35,005 bases of DNA from Prolixibacteraceae bacterium (lineage in GTDB: Bacteria; Bacteroidota; Bacteroidia; Bacteroidales; Prolixibacteraceae): positions 1 through 35,005 of the forward strand of contig JAQIDF010000097.1 of the NCBI GenBank assembly GCA_027858145.1. Reading direction: 5' to 3'. This document shows positions 16,887 through 26,738 of this stretch, piece after piece. Numbering within the stretch: the stretch's first letter is position 1; each line of letters starts with the position of its first letter. The translations under genes and the position numbers were made by a program. The notes beneath the pieces are model-generated. The model was not told the origin of the DNA and searched no databases. It saw only the letters and a program-made list of their open reading frames with translations.

Positions 16887-18344
16887 ATGATTAAATTAAA
16901 TGAATTAACGAATGAGCTGACGGTAACAGAGGTAGTTGGAAATGAAGAGGTGGAAATTACAGGCCTTGAATTTGATTCACGCGAAGTGGGCAAGGGGTCG
17001 TTGTTTGTTGCCGTGAAAGGAACCAATACCGATGGGCATCAATATATCAACAAGGCTGTTGATGCGGGCGCCGTGGCTGTTTTGTGTGAAATTATTCCTG
17101 ACGGGAAGGCCGAAGGCATAACGTATATAAAAACCAAAGACACTGCAATAGCATTGGGCCGGATAGCTTCAGCTTTTTATGGTTATCCGTCACAAAAAAT
17201 GAAACTTGTGGGTGTAACGGGTACCAACGGGAAAACAACCATTGCATCGCTTCTGCATCAAATGACCCTGAATATGGGGCACAAAGCCGGGCTTATTTCT
17301 ACCATAACTTACAAAGTGGGCGAAAACGAATATCCATCGTCGCATACCACTCCCGACCCATTAACCCTTAACCGGTTAATGAAGGAGATGGCTGATAGCG
17401 GCTGTGCGTATTGCTTTATGGAAGTGAGCTCTCACGCTATCCACCAAAAACGGATCGCGGGGCTTGATTTCGACGGCGCTGTTTTTACAAATATATCACA
17501 CGATCATCTTGATTATCATAAAACATTTGACGCTTACATAAAAGCCAAAAAGTATTTTTTCGATGAGTTGAAACCTCAAGCGTTTGCCTTGTCCAATATT
17601 GATGATAAAAACGGTTTGGTAATGCTTCAGAATACAAAAGCATGCAAGGAAACGTATTCTTTACGGAGTATGGCAACCTATAAAAATAAAATACTTGAAT
17701 CGTACTTCGATGGTACCCTTATGGCTATCGATGGTAAAGAGGTATGGACACATTTCGTTGGAAAATTTAATGCCTATAACTTACTTGCTGTGTACGGTGC
17801 AGCTTTATTGCTAGGGTTTGAACAAACCGAAGTATTGGTTGAAATAAGCAAACTGAAACCGGTAGCCGGGCGTTTTGAGGTGGTTCGCTCAACTGATGAA
17901 AAATTTGCAATAGTTGACTATGCACATACGCCCGATGCGCTTGATAATGTACTTTCAACAATTGCCGGTGTCAGAACCCGTAACGAAAATCTTATTTGTA
18001 TAGTTGGAGCCGGTGGTGACCGTGATAAAACAAAACGGCCCAAAATGGCGGCTCTGGCATGTAAATATGGCGATAAGATTATACTTACATCAGATAATCC
18101 GCGAAGCGAAAAGCCCGAAGATATTATTGAAGATATGAAAGCCGGGGTAGATGCTTTGAGCAATAAAAATACACTTGTAATTGTTGACCGCCGTGAGGCA
18201 ATTAAAACAGCTGTAATGTTGGCCCTGCCGGGGGATATTATTTTAATAGCCGGCAAAGGGCACGAGACATACCAGGAGGTCAATGGTGTAAGGCATCATT
18301 TCGACGATAAAGAAGAAGTGCAAAAAGCAATGGGAATCATTTAA
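16887..18344 (+). CDS. murE: UDP-MurNAc-L-Ala-D-Glu:meso-diaminopimelate ligase
   Basis: This Mur ligase adds the third residue to the peptidoglycan stem peptide. The 485-residue protein has the N-terminal uridine-binding region, the ATP loop VGVTGTNGKTTIA (108-120), the central domain with HTTPDPLTLN and SHAIHQKRI, and the C-terminal domain with DNPR at about 403-406. DNPR is the diagnostic motif for meso-diaminopimelate specificity, so the wall is of the DAP type. It sits 36 bp after ftsI and 12 bp before mraY. No murF follows, as expected for this phylum. Confidence 0.97.
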   Translation: MIKLNELTNELTVTEVVGNEEVEITGLEFDSREVGKGSLFVAVKGTNTDGHQYINKAVDAGAVAVLCEIIPDGKAEGITYIKTKDTAIALGRIASAFYGYPSQKMKLVGVTGTNGKTTIASLLHQMTLNMGHKAGLISTITYKVGENEYPSSHTTPDPLTLNRLMKEMADSGCAYCFMEVSSHAIHQKRIAGLDFDGAVFTNISHDHLDYHKTFDAYIKAKKYFFDELKPQAFALSNIDDKNGLVMLQNTKACKETYSLRSMATYKNKILESYFDGTLMAIDGKEVWTHFVGKFNAYNLLAVYGAALLLGFEQTEVLVEISKLKPVAGRFEVVRSTDEKFAIVDYAHTPDALDNVLSTIAGVRTRNENLICIVGAGGDRDKTKRPKMAALACKYGDKIILTSDNPRSEKPEDIIEDMKAGVDALSNKNTLVIVDRREAIKTAVMLALPGDIILIAGKGHETYQEVNGVRHHFDDKEEVQKAMGII

Positions 18345-18356
18345 TAAGCAAAAGCC

Positions 18357-19610
18357 ATGTTGTATCATTTATATGAATTAATAGAACATTTGGATATACC
18401 GGGACTGGGAATTATGCAGTATATTTCTTTCCGGGCTGCCGCGTCAATCATTACTTCGCTTATCATTACACTGGTTTTCGGTAAAAAAATTATTCGTTTG
18501 CTTCAGCGCATGCAAATTGGTGAAGAAGTACGCGATTTAGGACTCGAAGGCCAATTGCAGAAAAAGGGTACTCCAACAATGGGGGGGCTCATAATTCTTG
18601 CTTCAATTCTTATTCCCACATTGCTGTTTGCGCGTCTCGATAATATTTACATCTGGCTAATGATAATTACTACCGTATGGCTCGGAGTTATTGGTTTTAT
18701 AGATGATTATATAAAAGTGTTTAAAAAAGATAAAGAGGGGCTTGCCGGCAAATTTAAAATTCTGGGGCAGGTATCACTGGCGTTAATTGTAGGTGCTACA
18801 CTCTTCTTTAACGACGATGTTGTTGTACGTGAAAAGGTAAAAGATGCCGATGGTAAATATATAACCGAAGTCGTGGTTGACAACCTAACCGGACAGCGAG
18901 AGGTGCATTATAAAACCGAAGATGTAAAGTCGACACGCACAACAATCCCGTTTGTGAAAAACCAGGAATTTGATTATCGTTTTTTCGTAAGTTTTCTGCC
19001 TGACAGTTGGGAGGATGTTGCGGTCTGGATTTTTTATATACTGATAATTACATTTATTATCACTGCCGTGTCTAATGCTACCAATCTTACCGATGGTCTC
19101 GATGGCCTGGCGGCCGGTACTACCTCGATAAGCGGCCTTACTCTTGGTATTTTGGCTTATGTGAGCGGTCACGTTATTCTTTCCGATTATCTGAATATTA
19201 TGTATATCCCAAATATTGGTGAACTTACCGTGTTTGTGGCGGCATTTATTGGAGCAACAGTTGGTTTTCTTTGGTTTAATGCGTTTCCGGCACAAGTATT
19301 TATGGGCGATACCGGAAGTCTTGCGCTGGGCGGTATTCTTGCGGTATTTGCCATCATTATCCGTAAAGAAATAATGTTGCCAATTTTCTGCGGTGTACTG
19401 GTGGCCGAAAACCTGTCGGTGGTGTTGCAGGTGAGTTATTTCAAACACACTAAGCGAAAGTATGGTGTTGGGAAAAGAATTTTTTTGATGTCGCCATTGC
19501 ATCATCATTATCAGAAAAAAGGATTCCACGAATCAAAAATAGTAACCCGGTTTTGGATTATCGCCATTTTATTGGCTGTAATTAGTATTGTAACATTAAA
19601 AGTACGATAA
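18357..19610 (+). CDS. mraY: Phospho-MurNAc-pentapeptide translocase MraY
   Basis: MraY is an integral membrane enzyme that transfers phospho-MurNAc-pentapeptide to undecaprenyl phosphate to make lipid I. Visible motifs are [30 protein letters not shown], the metal-binding [12 protein letters not shown] and the histidine motif [15 protein letters not shown]. At 417 residues it is about 55 longer than E. coli MraY, because of a charged insertion of 60-70 residues between transmembrane segments ([19 protein letters not shown] ... YRFFVSFL). Such an insertion is usual in Bacteroidota MraY. It lies between murE and murD with short gaps. Confidence 0.97.
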   Translation: MLYHLYELIEHLDIPGLGIMQYISFRAAASIITSLIITLVFGKKIIRLLQRMQIGEEVRDLGLEGQLQKKGTPTMGGLIILASILIPTLLFARLDNIYIWLMIITTVWLGVIGFIDDYIKVFKKDKEGLAGKFKILGQVSLALIVGATLFFNDDVVVREKVKDADGKYITEVVVDNLTGQREVHYKTEDVKSTRTTIPFVKNQEFDYRFFVSFLPDSWEDVAVWIFYILIITFIITAVSNATNLTDGLDGLAAGTTSISGLTLGILAYVSGHVILSDYLNIMYIPNIGELTVFVAAFIGATVGFLWFNAFPAQVFMGDTGSLALGGILAVFAIIIRKEIMLPIFCGVLVAENLSVVLQVSYFKHTKRKYGVGKRIFLMSPLHHHYQKKGFHESKIVTRFWIIAILLAVISIVTLKVR

Positions 19611-19615
19611 AAAGA

Positions 19616-20956
19616 ATGAGCGAACGATTGGTCATATTAGGTGCAGGTGAAAGCGGTGTTGGTGCTGCCATACTCGGTAAAGCAAAAGGCTTCGATGTCT
19701 TTGTGTCTGATATGGGAACCCTGAAAGACAGATACCGCGATGAGCTTAATGGTGCAGATATTTCCTTTGAAGAAGGCCGTCACTCAAAAGAGCTTATACT
19801 GAATGCATCGCTTGTGGTTAAAAGCCCGGGCATTCCCGATAACGTGTTCCTCGTTCGTGAATTGAAAAATAAAAGCATACCGGTAATATCGGAAATAGAA
19901 TTTGCCGGGCAATATACATCGGCAAAGTTAATTTGCGTAACAGGTAGTAATGGTAAAACAACCACGGCTACCATGATTTATGAGATGCTGAAACTTGGTG
20001 GGCTTAATGTTGGGCTTGGCGGCAATATCGGAGAAAGTTTTGCACGTCAGGTGGCCACTAAGAACTATTCGCATTACGTTCTTGAGCTAAGTAGCTTTCA
20101 ACTCGACGGGATGTTCGAATTTAAAGCGGATGTGGCTGTTTTGATGAATATTACACCTGACCATCTCGATCGTTACAATGATAATATGCAGGAATACATC
20201 AATTCGAAGTTCAGGATTATTCAAAATCAAACTGCCGATGATGTGTTTATATTTTTTGCCGATGACGAACTGATAGCACAAGAATTGAAAATGCGTGAAG
20301 CAACACAAATGCTGGCGCCATTTTCTTTCAACCCGGTTTTAACACAAAATGGAGCCTGGGTGGATAACGATAAAATGAAAGTAAAGTACAATAAAAATAA
20401 ATTTGAAATGACGATTTACGATTTAGCCCTTCAAGGCAAGCATAACCTTTCCAATTCTATGGCAGCAGCTATTGTTGGAAAAGTAGCGGATATCCGGAAT
20501 GAGTTCATACGCGAATGCCTCACAGGGTTTGCTGGTGTAGAACATCGTCTTGAGAAATACATTTCGGTGCATGGCATCGAATTTATCAACGATTCAAAAG
20601 CTACTAATATTAACTCTGCGTGGTATGCACTTGAGTCGATGGACAAACCTACAGTATGGATTGTAGGGGGTGTTGATAAAGGAAACGATTACAGCGAACT
20701 GACCGATCTGGTTAAGGATAAAGTAAGGGCAATAATCTGCCTGGGCAAGGACAATACGAAAATTGTAAATGCATTTTCAGGTGTGGTGCCTGATATTGTT
20801 GAAACGAATAGTATGGAACATGCTGTAAAATCAGCCTATTTTCTGGCCGAAAAAGGTGATGTTGTTTTGTTGTCGCCGGCATGTGCAAGTTTCGATTTGT
20901 TCAGCAATTATGAAGAACGTGGTAAAATGTTTAAAGAAGAAGTTAGGAATTTATAA
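19616..20956 (+). CDS. murD: UDP-MurNAc-L-alanine:D-glutamate ligase
   Basis: MurD adds D-glutamate to the stem peptide in the cytoplasm. The 446-residue protein begins with a Rossmann-like uridine-nucleotide domain (VILGAGESGVGAAILG), continues with the ATP loop CVTGSNGKTTTATM, the central TPDHLDRY motif and the ligase C-terminus with FINDSKATNINS and LSPACASFDLFSNYEERG. It begins 5 bp after mraY and ends 3 bp before ftsW. Confidence 0.97.
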   Translation: MSERLVILGAGESGVGAAILGKAKGFDVFVSDMGTLKDRYRDELNGADISFEEGRHSKELILNASLVVKSPGIPDNVFLVRELKNKSIPVISEIEFAGQYTSAKLICVTGSNGKTTTATMIYEMLKLGGLNVGLGGNIGESFARQVATKNYSHYVLELSSFQLDGMFEFKADVAVLMNITPDHLDRYNDNMQEYINSKFRIIQNQTADDVFIFFADDELIAQELKMREATQMLAPFSFNPVLTQNGAWVDNDKMKVKYNKNKFEMTIYDLALQGKHNLSNSMAAAIVGKVADIRNEFIRECLTGFAGVEHRLEKYISVHGIEFINDSKATNINSAWYALESMDKPTVWIVGGVDKGNDYSELTDLVKDKVRAIICLGKDNTKIVNAFSGVVPDIVETNSMEHAVKSAYFLAEKGDVVLLSPACASFDLFSNYEERGKMFKEEVRNL

Positions 20957-20959
20957 CAT

Positions 20960-22171
20960 ATGAATAAGATATTTGGCATATTAAAAGGCGACCGTGTTAT
21001 CTGGTTTGTGCTGGTGCTACTGTCAATGTTTTCGTTGCTTGTAGTTTACAGTTCAACGGGTTCGTTGGCATACCGGCAAATGGAGGGAAATACCTTTTTC
21101 TACTTGTTTAAGCAGTTTGGTATGACACTGATCGGGTTTTTTGTTATCGCGCTTGTTGTTAATGTAATCCCGGTAAAGTTTATGTCGATATTTTCACCAC
21201 TGATGCTTATTGTGTCGCTCGTGTTTATTTTTATAGCACTTGTGTTGAATGTAGGAACGGAGGCAACAGGGCGTACATTTAGCCTGGGACCCATATCGTT
21301 CCAGCCTGCCGAACTTGCCAAAATATCGCTGGTGTTGTTTGTTTCGCGAATGCTGGCTAACAATCAGGATCAGGAAAAAAAACCATCGCGCCGGACTTTT
21401 TACTGGGTGTTAGGGGTAAGTGGTGTTACTTGCCTGGCAATTTCAATGGCGAACTTTTCAACGGCAGCTATTTTATTTGTTACCATTATGATTGTGATGT
21501 TTGTAGGCCGGGTGCCCATGAAGTATCTTCTCGCTACAATTGGCGCAGGTATAGCAGTAGTGGCGCTGTTTTATGTATTGGCATCGCATGTCGACCTTGG
21601 CCGTATCGATACTGTAAGGGGACGAATAGACCGTTTTTTTTATGGCGACCCGAATTCTGAAATAGGAATGACTCAGGCCGATTATGCCGAGATGGCTATA
21701 TATAATGGGGGGCGCTTTGGAACAGGCCCGGGTGGCAGCGAGGTTCGAAACCACATGGCAGCGGCATACAACGATTTTATTTTTGCCATCCTGATTGAAG
21801 AATATGGTTGGTTCAGCTTTTTAGTTGTGTTGGGTTATGTGATAATTGCAGCACGTTCGGGGGTAATTATCAATCAGAGCAAGCGAACCTTTCCGGCGTT
21901 TATGGTTGCCGGCCTGTCTTCGATGTTGCTATTGCAGGCTATGACCAACATGGGGGTTGCAGTAGGGTTGCTTCCTGTAACCGGACAAACACTACCGTGG
22001 GTCAGCATGGGAGGAACATCAACGATTTTTACCGCTGTGGCTTTTGGGTGCATCCTAAGAGCAAGCTATCAGAATAAAATTGAAAAAACAAACAATAAAC
22101 CACTTGTTGACCCGGCCGATGAAGTGCCTGAAGAGGATCAGGCTTTTGCCGAAGTAGGGGCTATTGATTAA
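20960..22171 (+). CDS. ftsW: SEDS peptidoglycan glycosyltransferase FtsW
   Basis: FtsW polymerises septal glycan strands from lipid II in complex with FtsI. It is a multi-spanning membrane protein of 403 residues with SEDS-family features: YSSTGSLAYRQ after the first helix, the FQPAELAKISLVLF block, GPGGSEVRNHMAAAYNDFIFAILIEEYG, and the C-terminal LPVTGQTLPWVSMGGTS. The soluble C-terminal tail is acidic (PADEVPEEDQAFAEVG). Adjacent to murG and in the same operon as ftsI, so it is the divisome rather than elongasome (RodA) copy. Confidence 0.95.
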   Translation: MNKIFGILKGDRVIWFVLVLLSMFSLLVVYSSTGSLAYRQMEGNTFFYLFKQFGMTLIGFFVIALVVNVIPVKFMSIFSPLMLIVSLVFIFIALVLNVGTEATGRTFSLGPISFQPAELAKISLVLFVSRMLANNQDQEKKPSRRTFYWVLGVSGVTCLAISMANFSTAAILFVTIMIVMFVGRVPMKYLLATIGAGIAVVALFYVLASHVDLGRIDTVRGRIDRFFYGDPNSEIGMTQADYAEMAIYNGGRFGTGPGGSEVRNHMAAAYNDFIFAILIEEYGWFSFLVVLGYVIIAARSGVIINQSKRTFPAFMVAGLSSMLLLQAMTNMGVAVGLLPVTGQTLPWVSMGGTSTIFTAVAFGCILRASYQNKIEKTNNKPLVDPADEVPEEDQAFAEVGAID

Positions 22172-22182
22172 AAGGAGTTGGT

Positions 22183-23292
22183 ATGGAGCAGAAATTAAAA
22201 ATAATAATAAGCGGCGGAGGTACCGGGGGGCATATTTTCCCGGCATTGTCGATTGCAAGTGCCATAAAAGAACTGGCACCCGATACCGAATTCTTGTTTG
22301 TGGGCGCCGAAGGTCGTATGGAGATGGAACGTGTGCCGGCAGCCGGGTACGATATTGTAGGACTTCCTGTAATGGGGTTTCCGCGTAAACCCGGGAGCAA
22401 GATGCTTACTTTTTTTCTCAAGTTACGGCAAAGCTTGAAAAAAGCACATGCAGTTCTGCGCGATTTTCAGCCCGATGTAGTAGTAGGTGTAGGTGGTTAT
22501 GCCAGCGGACCCGTTTTGCGGGCAGCGGCTAAAACAAAAATACCGACACTCATTCAGGAGCAGAATTCTTACGCGGGAATTACGAATCGCTTGCTGGCGA
22601 AAAAAGCCAGAAAAATATGTGTGGCTTACGATAATATGGATAAATATTTCCCGGCAGCCAAAATTGTTTTTACGGGTAACCCGGTCCGCAAAGAATTGCT
22701 CGAAGGGTTATCAAAGGTTGATGAGGCCCGCACTTTTTATAAGCTTGACCCGCATAAAAAAGTCTTGCTGGTAGTTGGTGGCAGTCTGGGGGCACGTACC
22801 ATCAACCAAAGCATGATGCACGGTTTGGAACAATTGAAAAATAGTAATATCGAAGTAATATGGCAAACAGGTAAGTTTTATTACGATTCGATTACAAAAG
22901 AGCTCGAAGGGAAAGAACTGCCCAACATTCATGTGCACCAGTTTTTATCGCGTATGGATCTCGCTTATTCTGTGGCCGATATGGTTATTTCGAGAGCAGG
23001 GGCCGGTACAATTTCCGAATTGTGCTTAATGAAAAAGCCTTCTTTTCTGGTGCCTTCACCCAATGTGGCCGAAGATCATCAAACCAAAAATGCACTGGCT
23101 TTAGCCGATAGAAATGCGGCAATAATGGTAACCGATAGTCAGGCTGTGGGGAAATTAGTACCCGAAGCTGTTGAGGCAATCCAAAAAGATGATTTACTGA
23201 TAGAATTATCACAAAATATTGAAAAAATGGCAAAGCCCGATGCGGCTGCCGATATTGCAAGAATGGTTATTGAATTAGCAAAACAAAAATGA
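22183..23292 (+). CDS. murG: Lipid II synthase MurG (UDP-GlcNAc transferase)
   Basis: MurG transfers GlcNAc from UDP-GlcNAc to lipid I on the inner face of the membrane, giving lipid II. The 369-residue GT-B protein has the N-terminal glycine-rich loop SGGGTGGHIFPALS, the second GVGGYASGPVLRAA loop, GGSLGARTIN, and the C-terminal SRAGAGTISELCLMKKPS donor-sugar site. The start follows ftsW by 11 bp; its stop overlaps the murC start (ATGA). Confidence 0.97.
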   Translation: MEQKLKIIISGGGTGGHIFPALSIASAIKELAPDTEFLFVGAEGRMEMERVPAAGYDIVGLPVMGFPRKPGSKMLTFFLKLRQSLKKAHAVLRDFQPDVVVGVGGYASGPVLRAAAKTKIPTLIQEQNSYAGITNRLLAKKARKICVAYDNMDKYFPAAKIVFTGNPVRKELLEGLSKVDEARTFYKLDPHKKVLLVVGGSLGARTINQSMMHGLEQLKNSNIEVIWQTGKFYYDSITKELEGKELPNIHVHQFLSRMDLAYSVADMVISRAGAGTISELCLMKKPSFLVPSPNVAEDHQTKNALALADRNAAIMVTDSQAVGKLVPEAVEAIQKDDLLIELSQNIEKMAKPDAAADIARMVIELAKQK

Positions 23293-24680
23293 TTGATTTT
23301 AACAACATATCGAACCTGTATTTTTTGGGCATTGGTGGCATAGGCATGAGCGCTTTGGCCCGATTTGCCAAAGCTCAGGGCAAAAATGTGGCCGGGTATG
23401 ATTTAACCCCGAGCCAGCTGACCAAAAAGCTTGAAGAAGAAGGTATTGCAATTCATTACTCCGATGATATCAATCAATTACCCAATACATATCAATCAGT
23501 CAATTCGCTGGTAGTCCGTACTCCGGCTGTCCCCGAATCACTTAACGAGTTTAAGTGGCTCTCCGACAGGGGTTACCATATTGTAAAACGGAGTGAATTA
23601 CTGGGATTTCTGACTACCGGCCACTATTGTGTGGCGGTAGCCGGAACTCACGGTAAAACATCGGTATCGACTATGATTGCTCATTTGTTGCATGAATCGG
23701 GTGTTGATGTAGGAGCTTTCCTTGGTGGAATTTCTCGTAATTTCGATTCCAACCTGGTATTGCCCCGGTCGCGAAACAGCATTATTGTAACTGAGGCCGA
23801 TGAGTATGACCGTTCATTTTTACAACTTAATCCGTCGTTATCGGTAGTTACATCGGTCGACCCCGACCACCTCGATGTTTATGGCGATTACAGCGCGGTG
23901 AAAGCCGCATTTGCCGAATTTGTGATGAAAACATGGAAAAACGGAAAGGTGCTGTTTCACAAAAAGGTGAATATTATGCACTACTTTTCGCATGATATTG
24001 ATGCTTGTTTTTATTCAATTGATGAAAAGGCCGATTATTGTATCAATAATCTAAAGATTGACAATGGTTCTTATGTTTTCGATTTGCTCACACCTTACAT
24101 GATTATTCATGATGTAAGAATGAACTACCCCGGAAGGGTAAATCTAGAGAACATGGTAGGTGCTGCCGCCGCAGCAATTATGGCCGGAGCCGACCCCATG
24201 GAGGTGCGTAAGGCTGTGGCTACGTTCAAAGGTGTTACACGACGGTTTGATGTGCGGGTTATATGCGGGGATGTTGTTTACATCGATGATTATGCACACC
24301 ATCCAGGCGAATTGAAAGCTACCATAGAATCGGTTCAGGAATTGTACCCTGATAAAAAAGTACTGGGTGTATTTCAGCCACATTTATACAGCCGCACAAA
24401 CGATTTTGCTGATGGATTCGCTGAAAGCCTCGATTTGCTTGATGAAGCTATTGTGCTCGATATTTATCCGGCACGCGAAGCGCCTATCGATGGGGTTAAT
24501 GCTGAAATGATTCTTGATAAAATGAATTTGAAAAAGAAGCGTACTGCCTCTTTAGATAATATTGTCGGTGTACTGAAAGAAAAAGAATTTGATGTGCTCC
24601 TGACCATGGGAGCCGGAAACATCGACCGCGTTGTTGGTGATGTTGAAAATATGTTGAATGCTAAATACAGAAAGCAATGA
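23289..24680 (+). CDS. murC: UDP-MurNAc:L-alanine ligase
   Basis: MurC adds the first stem-peptide residue, L-alanine. The 463-residue protein has FLGIGGIGMSALARFAK at the start, the ATP loop VAGTHGKTSVSTM, TEADEYDRSFL, TSVDPDHLDVYGDY, and the C-terminal IDDYAHHPGELKATI with FQPHLYSRT. These distinguish it from the related Mpl ligase, which lacks the cluster context. It overlaps murG upstream and ftsQ downstream by 4 bp each, so translation is probably coupled. Confidence 0.96.
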   Translation: MIDFNNISNLYFLGIGGIGMSALARFAKAQGKNVAGYDLTPSQLTKKLEEEGIAIHYSDDINQLPNTYQSVNSLVVRTPAVPESLNEFKWLSDRGYHIVKRSELLGFLTTGHYCVAVAGTHGKTSVSTMIAHLLHESGVDVGAFLGGISRNFDSNLVLPRSRNSIIVTEADEYDRSFLQLNPSLSVVTSVDPDHLDVYGDYSAVKAAFAEFVMKTWKNGKVLFHKKVNIMHYFSHDIDACFYSIDEKADYCINNLKIDNGSYVFDLLTPYMIIHDVRMNYPGRVNLENMVGAAAAAIMAGADPMEVRKAVATFKGVTRRFDVRVICGDVVYIDDYAHHPGELKATIESVQELYPDKKVLGVFQPHLYSRTNDFADGFAESLDLLDEAIVLDIYPAREAPIDGVNAEMILDKMNLKKKRTASLDNIVGVLKEKEFDVLLTMGAGNIDRVVGDVENMLNAKYRKQ

Positions 24681-25429
24681 ACCGGGGGATGATATTGAAA
24701 ATATCTGGATTGATTGCAGTGGCCATATTTATTTTTGTGTCACTGGGGTTTGTGTCGTCCGAAAGGGAAAAGATTGCATGTAACAGTTTGCAGGTTGTTT
24801 TTAACGACCCGTATCAGTTTGTTACCAGTAATGCGGTTAAAGAACTTGTGCATGGCAGTGTGAAAGGTTTAAGCGGGTCGTTGATGGATACCATCGATTC
24901 GGAGCTGATTGAGGAAAAAATTGAGGAATTGGCCTGGATAAAAAATGCCGAGGTTTTTAAAGGGTATGGCCAAAGTGACAGCATACGTTTTGTTGGTGGG
25001 CTGAAAATATATTTAGAACAGGAAGTGCCGGTTTTAAGAGTTGTTGATGGTGCCGATGGTTATTACCTGAACAGCTTTGGTAAAAAAATACCGTTTTCGC
25101 TCACACATACCATGAATGTGCCTGTTTTTACAGGAGCAGTAAGTGATAGTCTGGTTCAAAAAGACTTGCTTCGATTTGTTGACGTAATATCACAAGACGC
25201 ATTTTTGTCTTCATTATTTCAGCAGGTTGATGTGCAAAACGATGGCGAACTGGTGCTGGTGCCACGTGTGGGAGACCATCTCATTATGTTCGGGAAGATT
25301 GAAAATATGGAAAAAAAATTCCGTAACCTTCAGGCAGTTTATAAAAAAGGCATGAACAACGGGAAGTGGAATAAATATAAAAGTATAACGTTGAAATATG
25401 AAAACCAGGTTGTTTGTACACTCAAATAG
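24677..25429 (+). CDS. ftsQ: Cell division protein FtsQ
   Basis: A 250-residue bitopic protein with a short cytoplasmic start, one membrane helix (ILKISGLIAVAIFIFVSLGFV, about 6-26) and a periplasmic domain. The family's POTRA-like first part is degenerate, but the FtsQ-type segment IEELAWIKNAEVFKGYGQSD, EQEVPVLRVVDGADGYYLNS and a late NGKWNKYKSITLKYENQVV are recognisable. FtsQ joins FtsB and FtsL to regulate FtsWI. It overlaps murC by 4 bp and precedes ftsA, the conserved order. Confidence 0.88.
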   Translation: MNRGMILKISGLIAVAIFIFVSLGFVSSEREKIACNSLQVVFNDPYQFVTSNAVKELVHGSVKGLSGSLMDTIDSELIEEKIEELAWIKNAEVFKGYGQSDSIRFVGGLKIYLEQEVPVLRVVDGADGYYLNSFGKKIPFSLTHTMNVPVFTGAVSDSLVQKDLLRFVDVISQDAFLSSLFQQVDVQNDGELVLVPRVGDHLIMFGKIENMEKKFRNLQAVYKKGMNNGKWNKYKSITLKYENQVVCTLK

Positions 25430-25452
25430 CCCGGGGACTAAATTAATACCCT

Positions 25453-26727
25453 ATGAGTGAACGAAATATTGTTGCAGCAGTTGATATTGGAACCAACACC
25501 GTGATATGCATAGTCGGGAACAAGAACGAAGAATGGAATAAAATTGATATTCTCGGACATTCGATGGTTGCTTCGGCCGGAGTGCGGCGTGGTGTGGTAT
25601 TTAACATCCGCGAGGTAGTAGCTTCGGTGAAAAATGCCGTTGATAAAGCAACGCGTGACCTCGATGTTAAGGTTCGTAAACTATATGTAAATGTTGCCGG
25701 ACAGAAACTACGTACCGTAGAAACCCGTTTGTCAAAAAACTTCGGGGAAAACAAAATAATACAAAGGGAAGATGTTCGTGAGCTTTTTCACAAGGCGAAG
25801 CATACCGAACCTGGTAATAATGAAAAAGTTTATCATGTTATTAACCAATCGTACACGGTTGATGGTGAAACCGGCATTCATAACCCTTGTGGGGCACCGG
25901 GAGCTGAGTTGGTGGCCGAGTACCGGCTGGTAATTGGGCCCAAAAGTTACGAAGAGTTGTTGCGTTCAGGGCTCGAAAAGGCCGGCTTTGAACTGGTACG
26001 GTGCATTGTCAACCCGGTGGCAGCTTCGGAGGCTGTTCTTTCTGCCGATGAAAAAGAGGCCGGGGTGGTTCTGGTTGATTTTGGTGGCGGTACAACATCT
26101 GTTTCGCTTTATTACGACAGTGTTTTGCGTCACCTCGGTATGATTCCTTTTGGAGGAAATGTGGTAACACACGATATTAAAGAAGGGTGCTCGATTGTAT
26201 TGCGCCAGGCTGAATCGCTTAAAGTGCAGTATGGCGCTGCAATGGGTGAGCAGGTGTCTGAAAATATGGTTGTTACAATTCCCGGTATTAACGGCTGGGA
26301 GCCTAAAGAAATATCATTCAAAAGCCTGGCATACATTGTTCAGGCCCGAATGGAAGAAATTGTTGAGAGTGTTTGTTACCAGATAGAAAAAAGTGGTTTT
26401 GTCGACACCCTTGGTGCCGGTATTGTGATTACTGGTGGAGGTGCAAAACTCGACAGTCTTACGAACCTGGTAAAATACAAAAGTGGCATGGATGTGCGTA
26501 TTGGCATCCCTGCAAATGGGATAGTCGATGAAAAAGACATGCCCGTGATGACCCCTCAGTATGCAACTGCATTTGGCTTATTGAAAAAAGCGGTATTCGA
26601 CACTAATGCGAACAACGACGAAGTGATTGTAAAGAAACCAAAACGGAAACTGTTTAAAGTTCAATCCGAGTCGATAATGCAACGTTTATCTTTGTTTTTT
26701 AACGAAGAAGAGGATTCAGAATTATAA
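25453..26727 (+). CDS. ftsA: Cell division protein FtsA
   Basis: FtsA is the actin-like ATPase that tethers FtsZ to the membrane and recruits the divisome. The 424-residue protein begins AAVDIGTNTVICIVGNK (phosphate 1), has VVLVDFGGGTTSVSLYYDS (phosphate 2) and GIVITGGGAKLDSL (adenosine motif), plus the FtsA-specific 1C domain in the segment after residue 80. The last residues, SESIMQRLSLFFNEEEDSEL, follow a basic linker and look like the amphipathic membrane-targeting helix of this family. FtsZ1's tail resembles it (see findings). ftsZ1 starts 11 bp downstream. Confidence 0.96.
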   Translation: MSERNIVAAVDIGTNTVICIVGNKNEEWNKIDILGHSMVASAGVRRGVVFNIREVVASVKNAVDKATRDLDVKVRKLYVNVAGQKLRTVETRLSKNFGENKIIQREDVRELFHKAKHTEPGNNEKVYHVINQSYTVDGETGIHNPCGAPGAELVAEYRLVIGPKSYEELLRSGLEKAGFELVRCIVNPVAASEAVLSADEKEAGVVLVDFGGGTTSVSLYYDSVLRHLGMIPFGGNVVTHDIKEGCSIVLRQAESLKVQYGAAMGEQVSENMVVTIPGINGWEPKEISFKSLAYIVQARMEEIVESVCYQIEKSGFVDTLGAGIVITGGGAKLDSLTNLVKYKSGMDVRIGIPANGIVDEKDMPVMTPQYATAFGLLKKAVFDTNANNDEVIVKKPKRKLFKVQSESIMQRLSLFFNEEEDSEL

Positions 26728-26738
26728 AAACGACCGTT